Source: Himantopus leucocephalus (Eukaryota > Chordata > Aves > Charadriiformes > Recurvirostridae). Taken from it: a DNA stretch of 64,000 nucleotides. The stretch's first letter is position 1. Each line of letters opens with the position of its first letter. The notes under the pieces are model-generated. The model was not told where the DNA came from. It searched no databases and worked only from the letters and a program-made list of their open reading frames with translations. Where the stretch lies: assembly GCA_003993805.1 (NCBI GenBank), contig RSEF01000003.1, positions 66,059,818 through 66,123,817 on the forward strand. Reading direction: 5' to 3'. Shown piece after piece: positions 23,718 to 36,980 of this stretch. A program made the translations under genes and the position numbers.

Positions 23718-26446
23718 ACCCAGAGCTGGGTTGGATGGTGTTGTGAAAGCTCTAAGCCTCATTATAACTGCGTTCGGTATGTGTTAGAGCAACCAGTTCT
23801 ACACTGTTGTATCTTGTCCAAGAGTGACCCCCACCACATGCCGGACAAAGCGTTTTGAATCTTAGGTCATCATCACCACGGTCTTCAGTGTTTTTATTGA
23901 GATAAGATAACTATACCCCTGTTTTTCTCTGTTTTTTTGGTAATGGCTCACAAGGAATTTCTTTTGAATGGCATCTTCCTTAATTTGCCAATCAATTTTG
24001 AGTTGAAACAATGTATAGTGCTGTATATTCTGACTCTTCTGCAGACAGCAGAACGTAAAGCTGTATGCATGATCATGTGTTCGTAGGTGCATGTGTTGGA
24101 CTAGAAAGTATACAGGTCTGTATTTAGAAGAGACAAACTGTGCTAGTGTTGACATTGAAATTACAACATATATGCCTACATATATATACACACCTTGTGT
24201 TTATTTTAAAAAGTTTGAAATATACAGTCCTGATGACATTTATATTTTGTATATCTTTTACATAGGTTCACAGGTGTAGTATTTAATGTACAAAAACTAA
24301 ATATGCATTTTTGTGGCTGATTGCAGCGATAATGCCTTGCACAGTATGTATCTGAAGCAGACTAGCTCGACTGATTCGTCAGTCATGCTTCATGGCGTCC
24401 TCGTTCGGTTTCCTAACCCTTATGATGCTAGGTCAAAATACCCAGACATATTTTTTCTGAATTAAAATATTATATGATTTGTAATACATTAGCCTTTTTC
24501 AGCACCAGAGACATTCCTGAAGTGTTCCAATCCCTTTAAAAAGCTTAAATGTGCCATTATATATATACAGCATCCTGCAAACACTTCTGTAGTTTCAACT
24601 AGTGTATCATACAATTTATGAAGGGAAAAAAAGGGTTGTATATGTTCAATTCTGTAAAACTTATTTTTCCTTCTAGCGTTATACTTTGAGCTTTGGCGAA
24701 GTCAGATAACAATGGACTTGTTTACTTTCACTCAAGGCAGGAGAACAAGGACCATTGTTGTTCCCAGTGCTGCAGCCACGCTCCTTTTTTACTCTTCTCC
24801 TAGACTAGAGTGCCTGAGCCACTTGCTAACTTACTGCTCCCGGACTGACTCGTGGCATTCAGTTACGAAGTTTACTTGCACTCTGGCAACAAGCTGCATC
24901 TAGTACAGAAATACTGCATTGAGGTATGATCACAATGGTGCCCAAAATCCTAGACACATGGCGTTGGAAATATGTTTTTGCCGTCACTTGACTTGGTATT
25001 ATGGGCCACCTGAATGACGTGCACAGAGCCTGGCTTGTTCCTTCCCATAGCGTGAAAGAAATATGGATGCTACCCAGACTCTTGCTGAACTTTCAGAAAG
25101 ACAGTGTCCTTCATCCTGGAATTTTTGCACCCTTCTCTAGGCTGTTGCTGGATGCATAGTGCGGTAATGATGACAAATGTTACCTTTAAACAGCATGTCT
25201 AGGTTAAAAGGAGTAAAGAGGCACTTCTTCAACATCAGCCTGATCTTGTCTTGCAACTTTTCTTCTTCTCCTGGAGAAACACAGTGTGTTCAAAGGAATT
25301 TCAAAAATCATCCCAGGATCTGTTAATGTGCACATCTTCTTATGTGAATGTAAAAAGGATTTCAGAGAGAGTGTAGGCTTTTGTCCTAGTGAATTGTATG
25401 TGTGGCAATATAGGGAAAATTAGTTGTGTTTAATGATAGTGATCTATTGTCCTACTCCAGTCATGTTGAGAATCCACACCTTTTTCCTTTCTTTTAGAGC
25501 CTTACTCTTCTTTCCTCTGCACAACTTCGGTTTTGCAGAGAGAGAAAACAGGAGGCCATATGTTCTGAGCAATATAGCCTGTATGGTAGTATCAGTAACT
25601 TTTCAGGCATGCCGGTATTGGAGCGAGCAGGCATTAAAGCCATAAATCCCACCTTATCATGCCATTGTGGCTGCCTGCATGGCTAAAACATGCTCAGAGT
25701 AATTTGCCCAGTCTAGACTTCTGGTCCTTTCTAGGTGTGAGTGGTGGGGAAATCCCACAACAGTGTATGAAGGCTTCAAACAGATCAACAATTCATCAAA
25801 GTTTACTCAGACATTATTGCAAAGTTATTGCTGGAAAAGATACAAGGACAGAAAATCTTGAAGAAAATTTACAGTTTGGATAGAGACAAAAATCTGTGTG
25901 GTTGAGTGAAAAATCAAGGGTACGATAAATTTGCCTGTTTGCCCTAATTTAGAGATTGCACTCCATTAACTTCCTTAGAACTAGAAAAATTAGAGATGAT
26001 TCGTAGTGAATTTGGAACATGGCTTAAGATTCTAGCTAACAGTGGAAATGAGCAAACCAAAATGCCTTGCAAATTGACCTTGTAAATGCCTACGTAGCTG
26101 AGCAGCTTTAAACGCCTAAGGCTGAGGAAAGGGTAATATGAGAGAATTGTAAAAAAACGGTTCTTAATTTCAGTCAGTGATGACCGCAATAAAACTTCTT
26201 TAAATTACCTTCATGGTAAAGTTAAGCAGTTTTATTCTGAAAAATGGTGGTGCACTTTTGTTTGAAATATGTAAACTATGAAAGTGTTTCCCTTGATTCG
26301 TCAGTGAAGGAGTTTCTTTAGTTCCCTTCAGTTTCTTTGATTGCCTTTGACATAAATCACATTGTTGAATAACAGAGAAAGGATCAAATACTTACAACAT
26401 TCCCTGATGTATGTAAGTTTAATGAACAGAAGGTTTTTGAAATAAA
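23718..26446 (+). other. KIAA0408: Probable KIAA0408 3' UTR region with candidate poly(A) signals
   Basis: Follows the stop codon and is AT-rich with TATATTTATATTT-like stretches. Candidate signals are ATTAAA at 24461-24466, AATAAA at 26188-26193 (followed within about 60 bases by a G/T-rich stretch, which favours it) and AATAAA at 26441-26446. The true end is not determinable from sequence. Confidence 0.4.
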
Positions 26447-29110
26447 CTAATAAGGTCAAGGACAAGTCCATTTTGTCAAGATTTTCTGTGTCCGTCTAAT
26501 TACAGACATTGGTTCTGAGGCCCAAAAGTATCAAAACTGCTGATTTTGGTCTGCAGGTGGCTAGTTGGACATACCAGTTTTAGAAAATTGCCACTGACAC
26601 TGTTTAAATATTCTCTTTAAATATTCTCTGCACCTATAACAGGGCCAGCGCACTCTGGTGAAATTTTCAGTTCCCAGAACTGTGATCACTGAACCCTAGT
26701 AATGGCTTTATTGCACTTCTTTGCTACAGGGGGAAGAGCTCTCTTGGACTTTCAGGTTTGCCCCATGTTATCTCTGACAAGGAAATATAGTTACCTTGGA
26801 AGCTCTGAAGTAAGAGACTCTCTATACACACATATACACACACTCTCATGCAAGAACCACAAATGATCTAAGTATAACTTGACCTGTCTATTAATCCTAG
26901 TGTCACCTATGGAAGTGGTGAGTTTTGTAAGCCTGTTTTTAAAATAGGTTTTTAATATTATTCCTCCAGATGCTGTCTGAAGTCTTAATGCAGCTATAAG
27001 TTCTTCTTATTTGTGCTCTGAACAAGTCTAAGGCTCTCTTTATTGCATGTTTATGGGCTACAGTACTGAAATAAATGCAGCAAGGGGTTTTCAACCTCTC
27101 TGCACACACAGTCAGCTTCCCATTGAAATGGGGATGTCACTAGGAATCAGCTGACTGGTACTTAGTTGACAGAAAGCATCATTCTCCTTCATGCTGGGAA
27201 GTGAAGCCATAATCTTTCCCTAAGACCCTTTTAGGGAGGAGTGTGGCAGGGTAGAAACACGTAGAGAAGAGTCAGTTAGACCTTATCTACATATGCAATA
27301 TAGCAGGCCACCTGAAGGCTAGAAAACTGGCCTGACTCAGAGACTCTGCTAGAGGCAGAAGGATTAGAGGAAAAAAAATTCCTTTAAAACCTCTGGATAT
27401 CATTCCTCAAACTCAGAGTACATTTCCACTGAATGTTTTATCTTTCCAGTGTTAGTGATAGACTTCTTATGTACCTTTAAAATGTTGCTGAAGGGATGCA
27501 ATTTACTTGTTCTCCAGCAACAACACAATTACTTTTCACTATTACACATACTGTAAGGGAGTTAGCTGTTATATACAGCAAAGAATTGGCAATCAGTGTA
27601 ATATAATTTTCCAGAGCATTCAGAGCACCAATTTATTTCTCCAGTTGTCTATTTAAAAAATTGTTTCTGTAAATAGGGATTTTGTATCCAAATGGCTTCA
27701 ACAGCGTTTTAGCTGAGATCTACAGCAACCCCGCAGGCAGGCCATTTCCCTTAAAGTTCTGTTATTTCTGGACTAAGCATAAATTTCCTAGCACGCAAGA
27801 ACTTATGCAATTCTCACAGTACTGCTATGCAAAGAATTTCTTTGGCTTTGAGATCTGTAATATACAAGTCTAGCCATTATACTGCTGATATTCTCTATTG
27901 GACTAATCGGTAATGGTGTCTTTGGTTGTGTACATTCTTTTTAAACTGTAAGGCAGAATGCATTTGCTCTAAATTCACTAATTCAAAGCTCCTTGTTGCC
28001 TCTGGCCTTTCCACTCCTCCTCAGTTCCCGGTGGATGTCTATTTTTATGTGGTTTATTGCCATTGGTCTGTATGTATATGCCATACCATAGGACTTTCTA
28101 TTTGTACCACAGTCAAAATATTTTTCGGACAGCCTATTCTAAGAAGTGCTGGTATTACTATTGCCATTCACAAATATACTAGATCTTGATCTATCGTTTT
28201 GCTTCACTGAAAATGCACTTTCTTCATCAACTGATAGTGGCATACATTATACAAAATTTGTGCTCTCGTTTTTTGAAATGATGGTTAATCTGCTTTTGAG
28301 GTTTGCTTTTACGCCTCTCCCTTACACCTTTTCTGTTTTGCAAAGTACTTGCTTCAGCAGAGACCTGGTTCTGATATGTACAGTTGATCCAGTTGCTGTG
28401 TGGCTATGGGAGCTCATACCTGAGGGTGCCTTGCTATCTATGTTACTCTAAAAATAATTGTATCAGAATTTCCATGGGGTAAGAGAGAACGAACCCTCAA
28501 TATGATCAAAGTGAAAGTGTACAAATAAAAATCAGAAAGAAAACAGAAGAAGCAAAGAAGAGACCGCAAACTTGTACTAAATGTTGTGGGTAGTTCTTTG
28601 CTTCTAATGGAAGCTCCCTCTCTGCTGCTTACTTCATACCACCTGAACCTTCCGATAATGTCTTTTTTCAATCAGTATCTTTGTACGTACACTTTTTGTG
28701 CTCTGTGAGCCCATAATAGCAAGAGGAACTGAAAGGCTGATGTTAGTAATGTCAGATTAACGCCAGTCCTTCCCTTCCCATATTTGATGGTATGGGGGTT
28801 ATTGAAGAATGCTCAACTTTAATTTGTTAATCCTTTCTGTGGCAGCGGTTGGTTTTATCAGCAGGTCCATGATGGTTCTCACAGCATGAACGTGATGGAA
28901 TGCACAACATCTTGTATCTTCCACCCACACCGGATTCCCAGCGCTGCGCAAGGGCACACTCTGTCACACTGCTGAACTGGGGAGATTCCTGGAAGATAAA
29001 TGTGAACCACCCTTGTGCTTCAGTACAACAAGAGCCAGATTGTACCTCAACTCCACTGGTCATGCCAAGCAGCATGACTAGACTACAAGCAACTTCAGTC
29101 CTCAGTACAG

Positions 29111-29225
29111 GATGTTTTTTACCTCACTGGGACAAAAATACAAACTTATGGCCTTTTCTGCAGGGATGGATGGTTTTTAACACACTGGGACAAAATTACA
29201 GTCTTAAGCTCTTTTGCAGAGGGAT
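29111..29225. repeat. Imperfect 58-base tandem duplication
   Basis: Two adjacent units share GATG-TTTTT-AC-CACTGGGACAAAA-TACA then CTTTT-TGCAG-GGA, offset by about 58 bases, with roughly four-fifths identity by eye. It is non-coding as far as I can tell. Confidence 0.7.
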
Positions 29226-30816
29226 GCCCCGCTCTAGGGACAGCTGGGGAGCAAAGGAGAGGTAGAACCCATCCTAGGATGGGGAATCTCCTGAAGTTGG
29301 ATCAGATCCATGTCATGTAGTGTTAAATCCCTTACTACTTTTGAGGGAAAACAAAAGTGGAGGGGAAAAAAGTGAGTGCAATATCCCAATTATTGTTTAT
29401 TTGTATAGTTGTCCTAGTACCTCTTCGGAGGCTGATGTTTTATGCCTTTTTTCTAATAACCGCAGTCTACAATGTTTCTGTTTAAGGGTCCAGAGTTTGA
29501 TTCCTTCTAGTGGTGCATGTGTGTGTGTGTATGGCCAAGATTCGCTGAAAAATGCCACTGTAGGGGAAAGTTCATACTTACATTTTTACATCAGATTATC
29601 TAATGTGTGAGCCCAAAATATACTGTTCTGTTGCATGACATAATGTTTCCCTTTGCTACATAGTAGATGTGATCCCAATATGACTTGGGGGGAAGACAGC
29701 AGGCACTCCATGCATATATCTAAGGATGCAATACAGGTAGGCAAGCTGTACTGGCTGATGTTTAATGGGTGAGCTAAAATCCCTTGACTAGTCACCCCAG
29801 GAAAGCCAGAGGTTCTTGAATATTTGGTCTCAGTGCCTGCATAGACTTCTACTAACTTGCTAACGTCACAGGGATCTTAATGCTAAGGAGTCTGGTTTTG
29901 ATTGCCCCTCCAACTGGAGGCATGCAACTGCTTGTGGCAGATGTGCCTGCGTAGTCCTTTGCCACTGCCCTTCAAATTTCCCTAAAGTAGTTTGCTGCAG
30001 CTGGAAGAATTTCTGGCATCACCAAATCATATTCACAATAGAAGAGGACTTCCATTAAAGAAAATTGCACTCATATGTGAACTCTGAAAACATGACACTG
30101 CCAGCTGGCATGGTGACACAGAAAATCATACTGAGTTTTACTTCTATGTCTTTTCTATATCACGAGATATCTGCAACAGGTCAGCTATTCTGGCACCGTA
30201 TATGACGTAGAGCTGCTTAAGATGTTATTGATGGAAGTGCACCACAGGTATGTGTACTTATGGCCTGCTTGTTTCTTGCAGAATCCTTCTAGTTTCCACA
30301 AAGATATTCTGACTGGTTTGAGAGTTTGGGATTTTTTATTTTTTTTTCAAAATCACTTGAAGGCGGTTGAGCTACCCAAGCTATTGCAGGTAAGAAGTTA
30401 GACAGGGAGTTCTTCTGAAACTAAAATGTCTACTCAGAGGAGTAGCTGGCTACCAAAGGTGGTAAGATGTTCCCAAGCTGGCTCATACACTGTCACATCT
30501 GTGTGTATATATATATTATATATATGTGAGACATCTTAGCAACTTTCCCTTCAGGAAATCCCACAGTGTCCTATGCAGCTGTTTTTGCTGTAAGACACCG
30601 TTTACTGCATATACGAGTACCACAGTCAAATACGTAGTACATACAGATAAACGATGGCTAATGTATGTAAACAGACTCCTCCCAAAGAACGGTACTGAAA
30701 AGCTTTACATTAAAAACAGCATGTGACTTAATGGGTTCCAGCAGGTTTGAAAGCCCATTTTCATATAAATAAATGCAATCAAATCTTTTAAAGAAAAAAA
30801 TGTGCTTATGCATGTT

Positions 30817-30874
30817 AACATTTGCTTCCAAATGTTGTAAGCCTAAACATTTGCTTCCAAATGTTGTAAGCCTA
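30817..30874. repeat. Perfect 29-base tandem duplication
   Basis: Two identical units (30817-30845, 30846-30874) containing ACATTTGCTTCCAAATGT, which is itself partly palindromic (ACATTTG...CAAATGT). Complete identity points to a recent duplication or an assembly artefact. Confidence 0.92.
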
Positions 30875-31242
30875 CCTTACAGTCCCGATCCCAATTTTGC
30901 CTCTTGCACTGCAGGAAAACAAAAAAAAACCCAAAAAAAGTGGAAAATAGAGATAGTAAAAAAAAATCCTCTAGCTTAGGCACTGCAAAATGGCTGGTAC
31001 TGGTCTCCCTGTACGTGGGTATGAGACTTTGACAGCTTAAGATTAAACAGTGTTGTCCATGCAGAGAAGCTGAACTTCCATTTCTCCTCTCTGCAGTTTT
31101 ACTCCTTCCTTCCCTTTCCTTCCATTGGGAGGTGAAGATGCAACCACCCAAGGAGAAGAGAAATAGGCCTGGTAAAACTAGCTGCCTGGAAGCTTCTCTT
31201 CGCTTTCCAGATTCTCTTCCACAGGCCTCCAGACCTGCAAAA

Positions 31243-31252
31243 CACGTGACGT
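31243..31252. promoter_or_regulatory. E-box overlapping CRE half-site
   Basis: CACGTGACGT is exactly the reverse complement of ACGTCACGTG at 10644-10653. It combines an E-box with a TGACG half-site. There is no gene nearby, so a regulatory role is only a possibility. Confidence 0.25.
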
Positions 31253-34200
31253 TTCCACGGACCAGCTCAGAAGCCAGCGAAAGATGCCTCTTGTGGTCTT
31301 TGTGCAACAAGCACTAAAGCAGCCAGTTTGGGGCTGAATAGTTTTATAGGGGTTTTTTTTTGCTTTTCTAGTGTGGAGAAAGCTTTTGCCTCTTCTATGC
31401 GGGAGTCTGTCTCCCTTTCAACCACCTCTTGGATGGGTTTCTGCAATTTTAATTCATTTTACAGCAAAATTTCACAGCAGTTTGGACAGAAAGTGAAGAA
31501 TTCCTCATTCTCTATTGGAAGTTAGCCAGAAGCTGAACTAGATGCACAAAAGGCCAAGAAGAATTTAAAACTGTTTAAAAATCTCCAGCCCAAGTGATCT
31601 GCAGTCAGCCCACCAAGGTTTTTAGAACTCAACTGTCTCTTTAAGCTTGGCTCTGGGAAATAAACCAACTTGTTTCTGTTGTAGTGAGTGGAAAGTGGAT
31701 GATGAAAGTAATTTGCAACATTCAGAAATGAAGATAGTGGCAGGCTGGTGATTTAAGTAGCACTATGAAGCTTGTACAGCCTCCTATGAGTAGTTACGTG
31801 TTAGATATTCTGTTTTTCCTAGAATGCCATTCAGTGCCAGCCCATATGTCTTTTGGTCTAGACTGCTGTGTTTCATCGGAGGTATACATTTAGATATGTC
31901 TGGGAGAACCAGGCTGATGTAATGCTGGAGTCACCATCTCTGTGATCTGCAACATTTGAGAAAATCAAAGCTCGCTAATTCAGATCGCTTGCTTTTTTAT
32001 GTCTATACACACAAATATGTACACATCACAGGTATATATACACTGATCAATTTTTTTACTGCTTCCTTCGTGCTTTAGCGTTGTCAGTCCACTGTATGGA
32101 AACAGCAACACAGTGGGGCCTGTACACAGTTACAATCAGCCTTAGCTAAACTGGAACAAACAGTGGCGTTACAATGGATTTGGGCTCCCAACCAAAATCC
32201 CAGTGAAAGGAAATGTTGAGACATTTTAGGGTAGGGAGTTGAACCAAGTCATTTATCATTCATTTCAGCTAAAGTAGTCCTAATCCTTTCTCATGCTATT
32301 CTGTTAAAACATTACAGGTTTGCAGCTGTCTTTACAGGGTCAGTTTGAGTATATTCATCTTTTTCCTTACCTACATTTTCCTGTGATTTGGAGAAAGACA
32401 AGCTGTAGAAAAAGGACTTTGAATTAGATTGAAGATTTCCCAAATTCAGGATGATTGGATCCGGTTCATTCACTTGGGACACAGGGGTCAAACATAAACT
32501 GTGTCTCACCGGAATTTATCGAAAGTTGAAGAGGAACTGAGTCTTCGAATTCAGACTTTTGGTTTAGTCTAACTGCTGCTTGAACCTCCCTAAAATCCAA
32601 AAGCAAATCTCAAGTTAATCTGCCAGTGCTGCTACCTCCCATAGAGTTTGAATTTTGAATGACTGCGGAGAGAAACTTCAAATTTTACATGCGTGTATAA
32701 GTATTATCAGCATGCAGAAACTATAGTAAACCTCAAAGCACTTCATGCAGCTCAAAATTTCCTGCTAATATTTCACACTGGTGATCTCCACTCTAGCCTG
32801 TAAGACCAACTGTGTAAAAGCCATGAACCCCAACACCCACAGGAGGAAGAACAACAGCAACAAAAACACCAAAAAAGCCCACAGAACAAAGTCCAAGTCC
32901 AAGTCCACCTGGGACACCTCTACCAAAATAAGGAAGCAGATACTGGCTTTGCTGCGCAGGATTCAGCATTGATGACTTATTCCCATAGAGGGATGTGGAA
33001 AAGAAGAGGTCTCTCCCTCTTGTGCAGAGGAGCATTAGAGGGACTTCTCTGTGTTCATAGCTGGATGCCCAGGTTTGTACCAACTTTCCTGAAAGAGCAA
33101 TAACTGGCAGGGCTGAATTGAAAACAGCTCTTGTGCAATGAATGGATACTGATGTACACACCTAGTCACTGTTGAATATAACTGTTTTTCATGACAAAGA
33201 CAGTACCCACTGTTGACTGAGTACTACAGAAAAGGCCAGCTGCAGCAGGTCAGGAATAAGGAAATGCCATTCTTGAATTTCTTATTTCTTTGGCAGAGAC
33301 ACAGAGAATTTGGTTTTCATTACACACACAGCTTTTAGCTCTCAGTTGGATCAAGAGGAGAGGACATTCGTCCATCTCTATCATTTCAGACAGGTCTTGA
33401 TCTGCAAAATTCTTTAATGCTAACACGCAGTAAGAACTTCTGATCACTTGACTTTGGAGGTAGAATAAATGACTGCGATCCAGTGAAGTCATAAATTTGG
33501 GGGTTGGGACGACCACTTTTCTCCCCACAGGCACTTTACAGTGTGAGGCCACGCTAGATATGGGATGTTAGATCTTAAAGCACTGCACTGGTACATGTTT
33601 ATCTTCTAGGTGTGTTTTCTGCAGCCCTGTGGAGCAAACATTAACGTTCCTATTTTTGAAGTGAAGGAAAATGAAGCAGAAAAAGAAATAGCAGGAAACT
33701 TGACTTTCTGGGGGCAAGTGGGAGGAAGTGAAGCAGAAAACCAGAGCAGAAGCAGCTGTAGCAGTGTAAGATGTGCAACGCTCTTTTTTACTGCCCTTTC
33801 AAGAGGGAAAGAGTGAAACCTCCTCCACCTTACAAGCCAAATGCTCAGATTGATGTCAGCTCACCTAATGCTGGGAAAGGGAAAACTGAGCGCATTTTGC
33901 ATTGAAGTGGGTGAGGGACTTGTATGATTCATTTCAGCAGCTCTTCCCGGGAAGGTGGGTGCCTCCTGCGGAGGGAGAGGAGGCAGCTGGTGAGAGCAGG
34001 CACCTGCTACTGAGCCAGCACTGTTGAGCTTGCTGTCACTGCTCACTGCAGCCTAAGCAGACTTTCCCTGCCCAGAGAGGTGCTCCAGCCCAAATATGTT
34101 ACTGTGCCATTAGCACACCCTTGTCGTGGTACGGAAGACTTTCTGTCACCACTGCCCTAGTAGAATCGATCAAATCTGATAATGCATCAGTGTGGGCTGA

Positions 34201-34895
34201 AACAGCATATAAGGTATTCCCGTATGCACCCTGCAAGTGGGTCTGGGAACATGTTGATTTGTTATAGCCAAAGGCAGAACAGCCAAGTTGGGGGGCAGAA
34301 ATCAGTCCCTCTAGTGATCTGTACCAGGCTACCCAGAGTAAGTGGCAGATCTCTGGCTAGAGTGCTGAAAAGACGAGAAGGCAGACCTGTTGTCTGAGCT
34401 GCATGTTCTGCTTTTCCATGTGGGGCTTCAGCCTCTTAGACGTCTCTCCCCGCCTCCCTCTAACATGAAGTATCAACTTATTAAGTAGTTCAGAGCTATA
34501 TTACATTAATGCTAGATCTCGTTGAAGGAGGTACCATTTGTTCTGCTTAGACTCAGTTCACAGTAACTTATTGGTTGGGTACCTCCTTTGGTAACTTTCA
34601 TAGATTAGCAAGGAAATAATTATTTAGAGATTTGGTTGCTATCTCAAGTAATTTGATAACTGTCAAGCTTATTCTAGCCAGTGAACTGTGTAACGTTTGT
34701 TAAGTAATTCTGTAAATCTGTATTCACAGTCTGAAGAGTTTTTTTTTTTTTCCAAAATGGTTGTATGTTCTGCAGAAGTTCATCCTTGTATGTAAACTTC
34801 TGGTCTAACAGCTGTATGTATACAATTAGTTTTTTGTTCTTGTTTATCTGTATGGGCTTAATCCAAAGAACAGAAGCAGCACCAAAATGGATCAT

Positions 34896-35105
34896 GGGAC
34901 TGGGACTTTGGAGATCTGTGCTCAGTTTTTTTGATCTACTGGGACATGCCTTAGCTGTCTTAGCTCAAACCACTGGGTGAGATTCTCAAATAGGGACCTC
35001 ATCCTTGTTTGTTTCTACAGGAGTGAGTGAGGCACTTGCATAGTTCTGCGGGCCTCAGCTTTTGTTCCCCTTGTGCAAAATAACAGTTATAATAATACTT
35101 TCTTT
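34896..35105 (+). mobile_element. MIR-like SINE remnant
   Basis: GACTGGGACTTTGGAGATCTG and, further on, GCCTCAGCTTTTGTTCCCC then TGTGCAAAATAACAGTTATAATAATACTTTC follow the order of the MIR core (GGACTCTGGA..., CCTCAGTTTCCCCATCTGTAAAATGGGGATAATAATA...). The spacing is longer than in an intact copy, so an insertion is likely or only the second half is real. Confidence 0.4.
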
Positions 35106-36865
35106 GGCTGACTGGACTGTTTAGATTATGCTAGTCACTCTGCAGACATAGCAGAGAAACAACAGGAACTCCCTTTCAGTGTGAAGGAATAGTAACAAAT
35201 CCAAAATCCACTGAAATCCTTAAAAGTCTTTTCTATCTTGGATCATGCACTGTGTGTTTAAGATCAATTCCCAGCTAATGTTTCATACCCTTGAATTTGT
35301 GAGAATACTAAGGAAAGGAGCCATGAAAGAAGGGCCTGAACAGATGCAAAGAGGATTCTTTTCTTCAGTTAACAAATATCTCCCAATTACACTTCAGCAA
35401 AATTTTCAGTGTTAGTCCTTGTTCTGGAAAAATGTGGCAATACCAAAGGCCAGCTGACAGTCTTGCAGACTGTCATCAAATGAACTTTGTATTATCAAGG
35501 TAATGGATAAAGTTATTAAAATATTGCTGAAGTTACCATATAAGGCATATTGGATTCAAAACCAAACTGGTCTGTGACTGTCAGTATGAGTTAACAGATT
35601 CCATGCAGCAGGTTCCAAATCTGCAATACTTTATTCTCCTGCCTCTGATTAAGGCCTTGGATCCATACAACTCTCACATTTAATTGCACTCTTCTCAGTT
35701 AAAAACACATCTTTAATCAAGTGCTGGGCAGCCACAGTTAGCACAATCAGATGTTCTAATGAAAGAAAGAAGTTGTAGGTATTGCCAGCAGAGCTCACAC
35801 AAAGCACGCTGAAAAGGCAGGCAAGCTGATGGCTGGAAAAGTTTCTGTCTCTTCTCTTCTCTTTAATCACCTCTCCCCTCTCCTGCTGACATTTTCTAAC
35901 TCGGTAGAAGCTGCCAAATCGCAGATGGTTGTGGGGCCTGCGTAAACCAGAATAAAACAAGGAAGCTAGTATTTGTAGGAGAGATTGGAACAGCAACAAA
36001 TAAGACTGACCTGATTATTCAAGCATGGCCAGACATAATGCCAAACTGCGTCTTCTGATATTTGCTGTGTGATTTATATATCAGTATATACTGCAGAATG
36101 CAGTCAAAAAGTGCTGCATCCCCTTTTTTCTCCTCTGGTGTGAATCTAGTAGCTGTTTGGTGTTCTGAACCTGCTGACTTCTGTATTTTGCTATACCAAA
36201 TGCCTCAAGCACAGTTCGCAGGGGGCAGCGATACCAAATATGATAATGTTTGCTCACATAGTCATAAGTATCGATATTTTGTTACCAAGATTTTTAATTC
36301 CTGTGCAACCAATATTCCATTTTGATGAAGATGCAATATTGCATGATGAGACTTGTAGTTTCAGCGCTGTATCAGTGTATAGAAGATAAGTAAAGGATCA
36401 GTGCATTGCTGACAACAGTTTGTTCCTAGATTCATTCAGAGGTCACTTTTGCTGCCCTTTCTGATGCTTTGTTATTAAAGGTCCATGCTGGAGAAAAAGT
36501 ACGGATATAAGTTCAGTTGCTGAAGTTTAAAGAATACAGGAGGGGAGAGGAATGCTGAGTCGCAGGCAAGACTCACCAAGCACTGCTTCTGCCCTCCTGA
36601 CTCTCTGGCATTAGAATAACCTCCTCCAGGAGTAGGACTGCTGCCGCAGTACAAGCCCAGCTAGACCTTGGTAGCTGTCAGCAGTATTGTATACTTTGGC
36701 AGAAGGAGAAAAAAAACCCCAACCAATCAAACAACAAAAAAACCCCAGAAGTAGGGACATGAGTTAATTTGTTCTGAAGATGTTTCTCCTATTCTTGGTC
36801 ACAGGGATATGTATCTGTCCACAATGATGGATTGGCCCTTTTGCATTTTTTGGATGGAGTACAAT

Positions 36866-36980
36866 GCCATTGTTCCCACTTTGTAGCTGGAGAGCAGAGG
36901 CACAGAGAGACCCATGTTTTAAAGGCACTGAACTGTCTAATTCCAGAGACTTCTCATGGGAGTCAGGTTTCCAAACCAAG
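36866..36980 (-). mobile_element. MIR-like SINE remnant (antisense)
   Basis: CATTGTTCCCACTTTGTAGC, then GGAGAGCAGAGGCACAGAGA, then a diverged middle and GGGAGTCAGGTTTCCAAACC. This is the order expected of the reverse complement of MIR (CCATTTTACAGATGAGGAAACTGAGGCACAGAGAGG...). Confidence 0.5.

Larger units (their letters stand above)
26447..34895. other. Intergenic, no gene recognised
   Basis: Only short unrelated open frames. Local features: a 13-base tandem TTTAAATATTCTC repeat near 26604-26630, an imperfect 58-base tandem duplication (29111-29225), a TATATA run near 30505-30525, a perfect 29-base tandem duplication (30817-30874), an E-box/CRE overlap (31243-31252) and an A/C-rich strand-biased stretch near 32800-32925. 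Confidence 0.6.
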
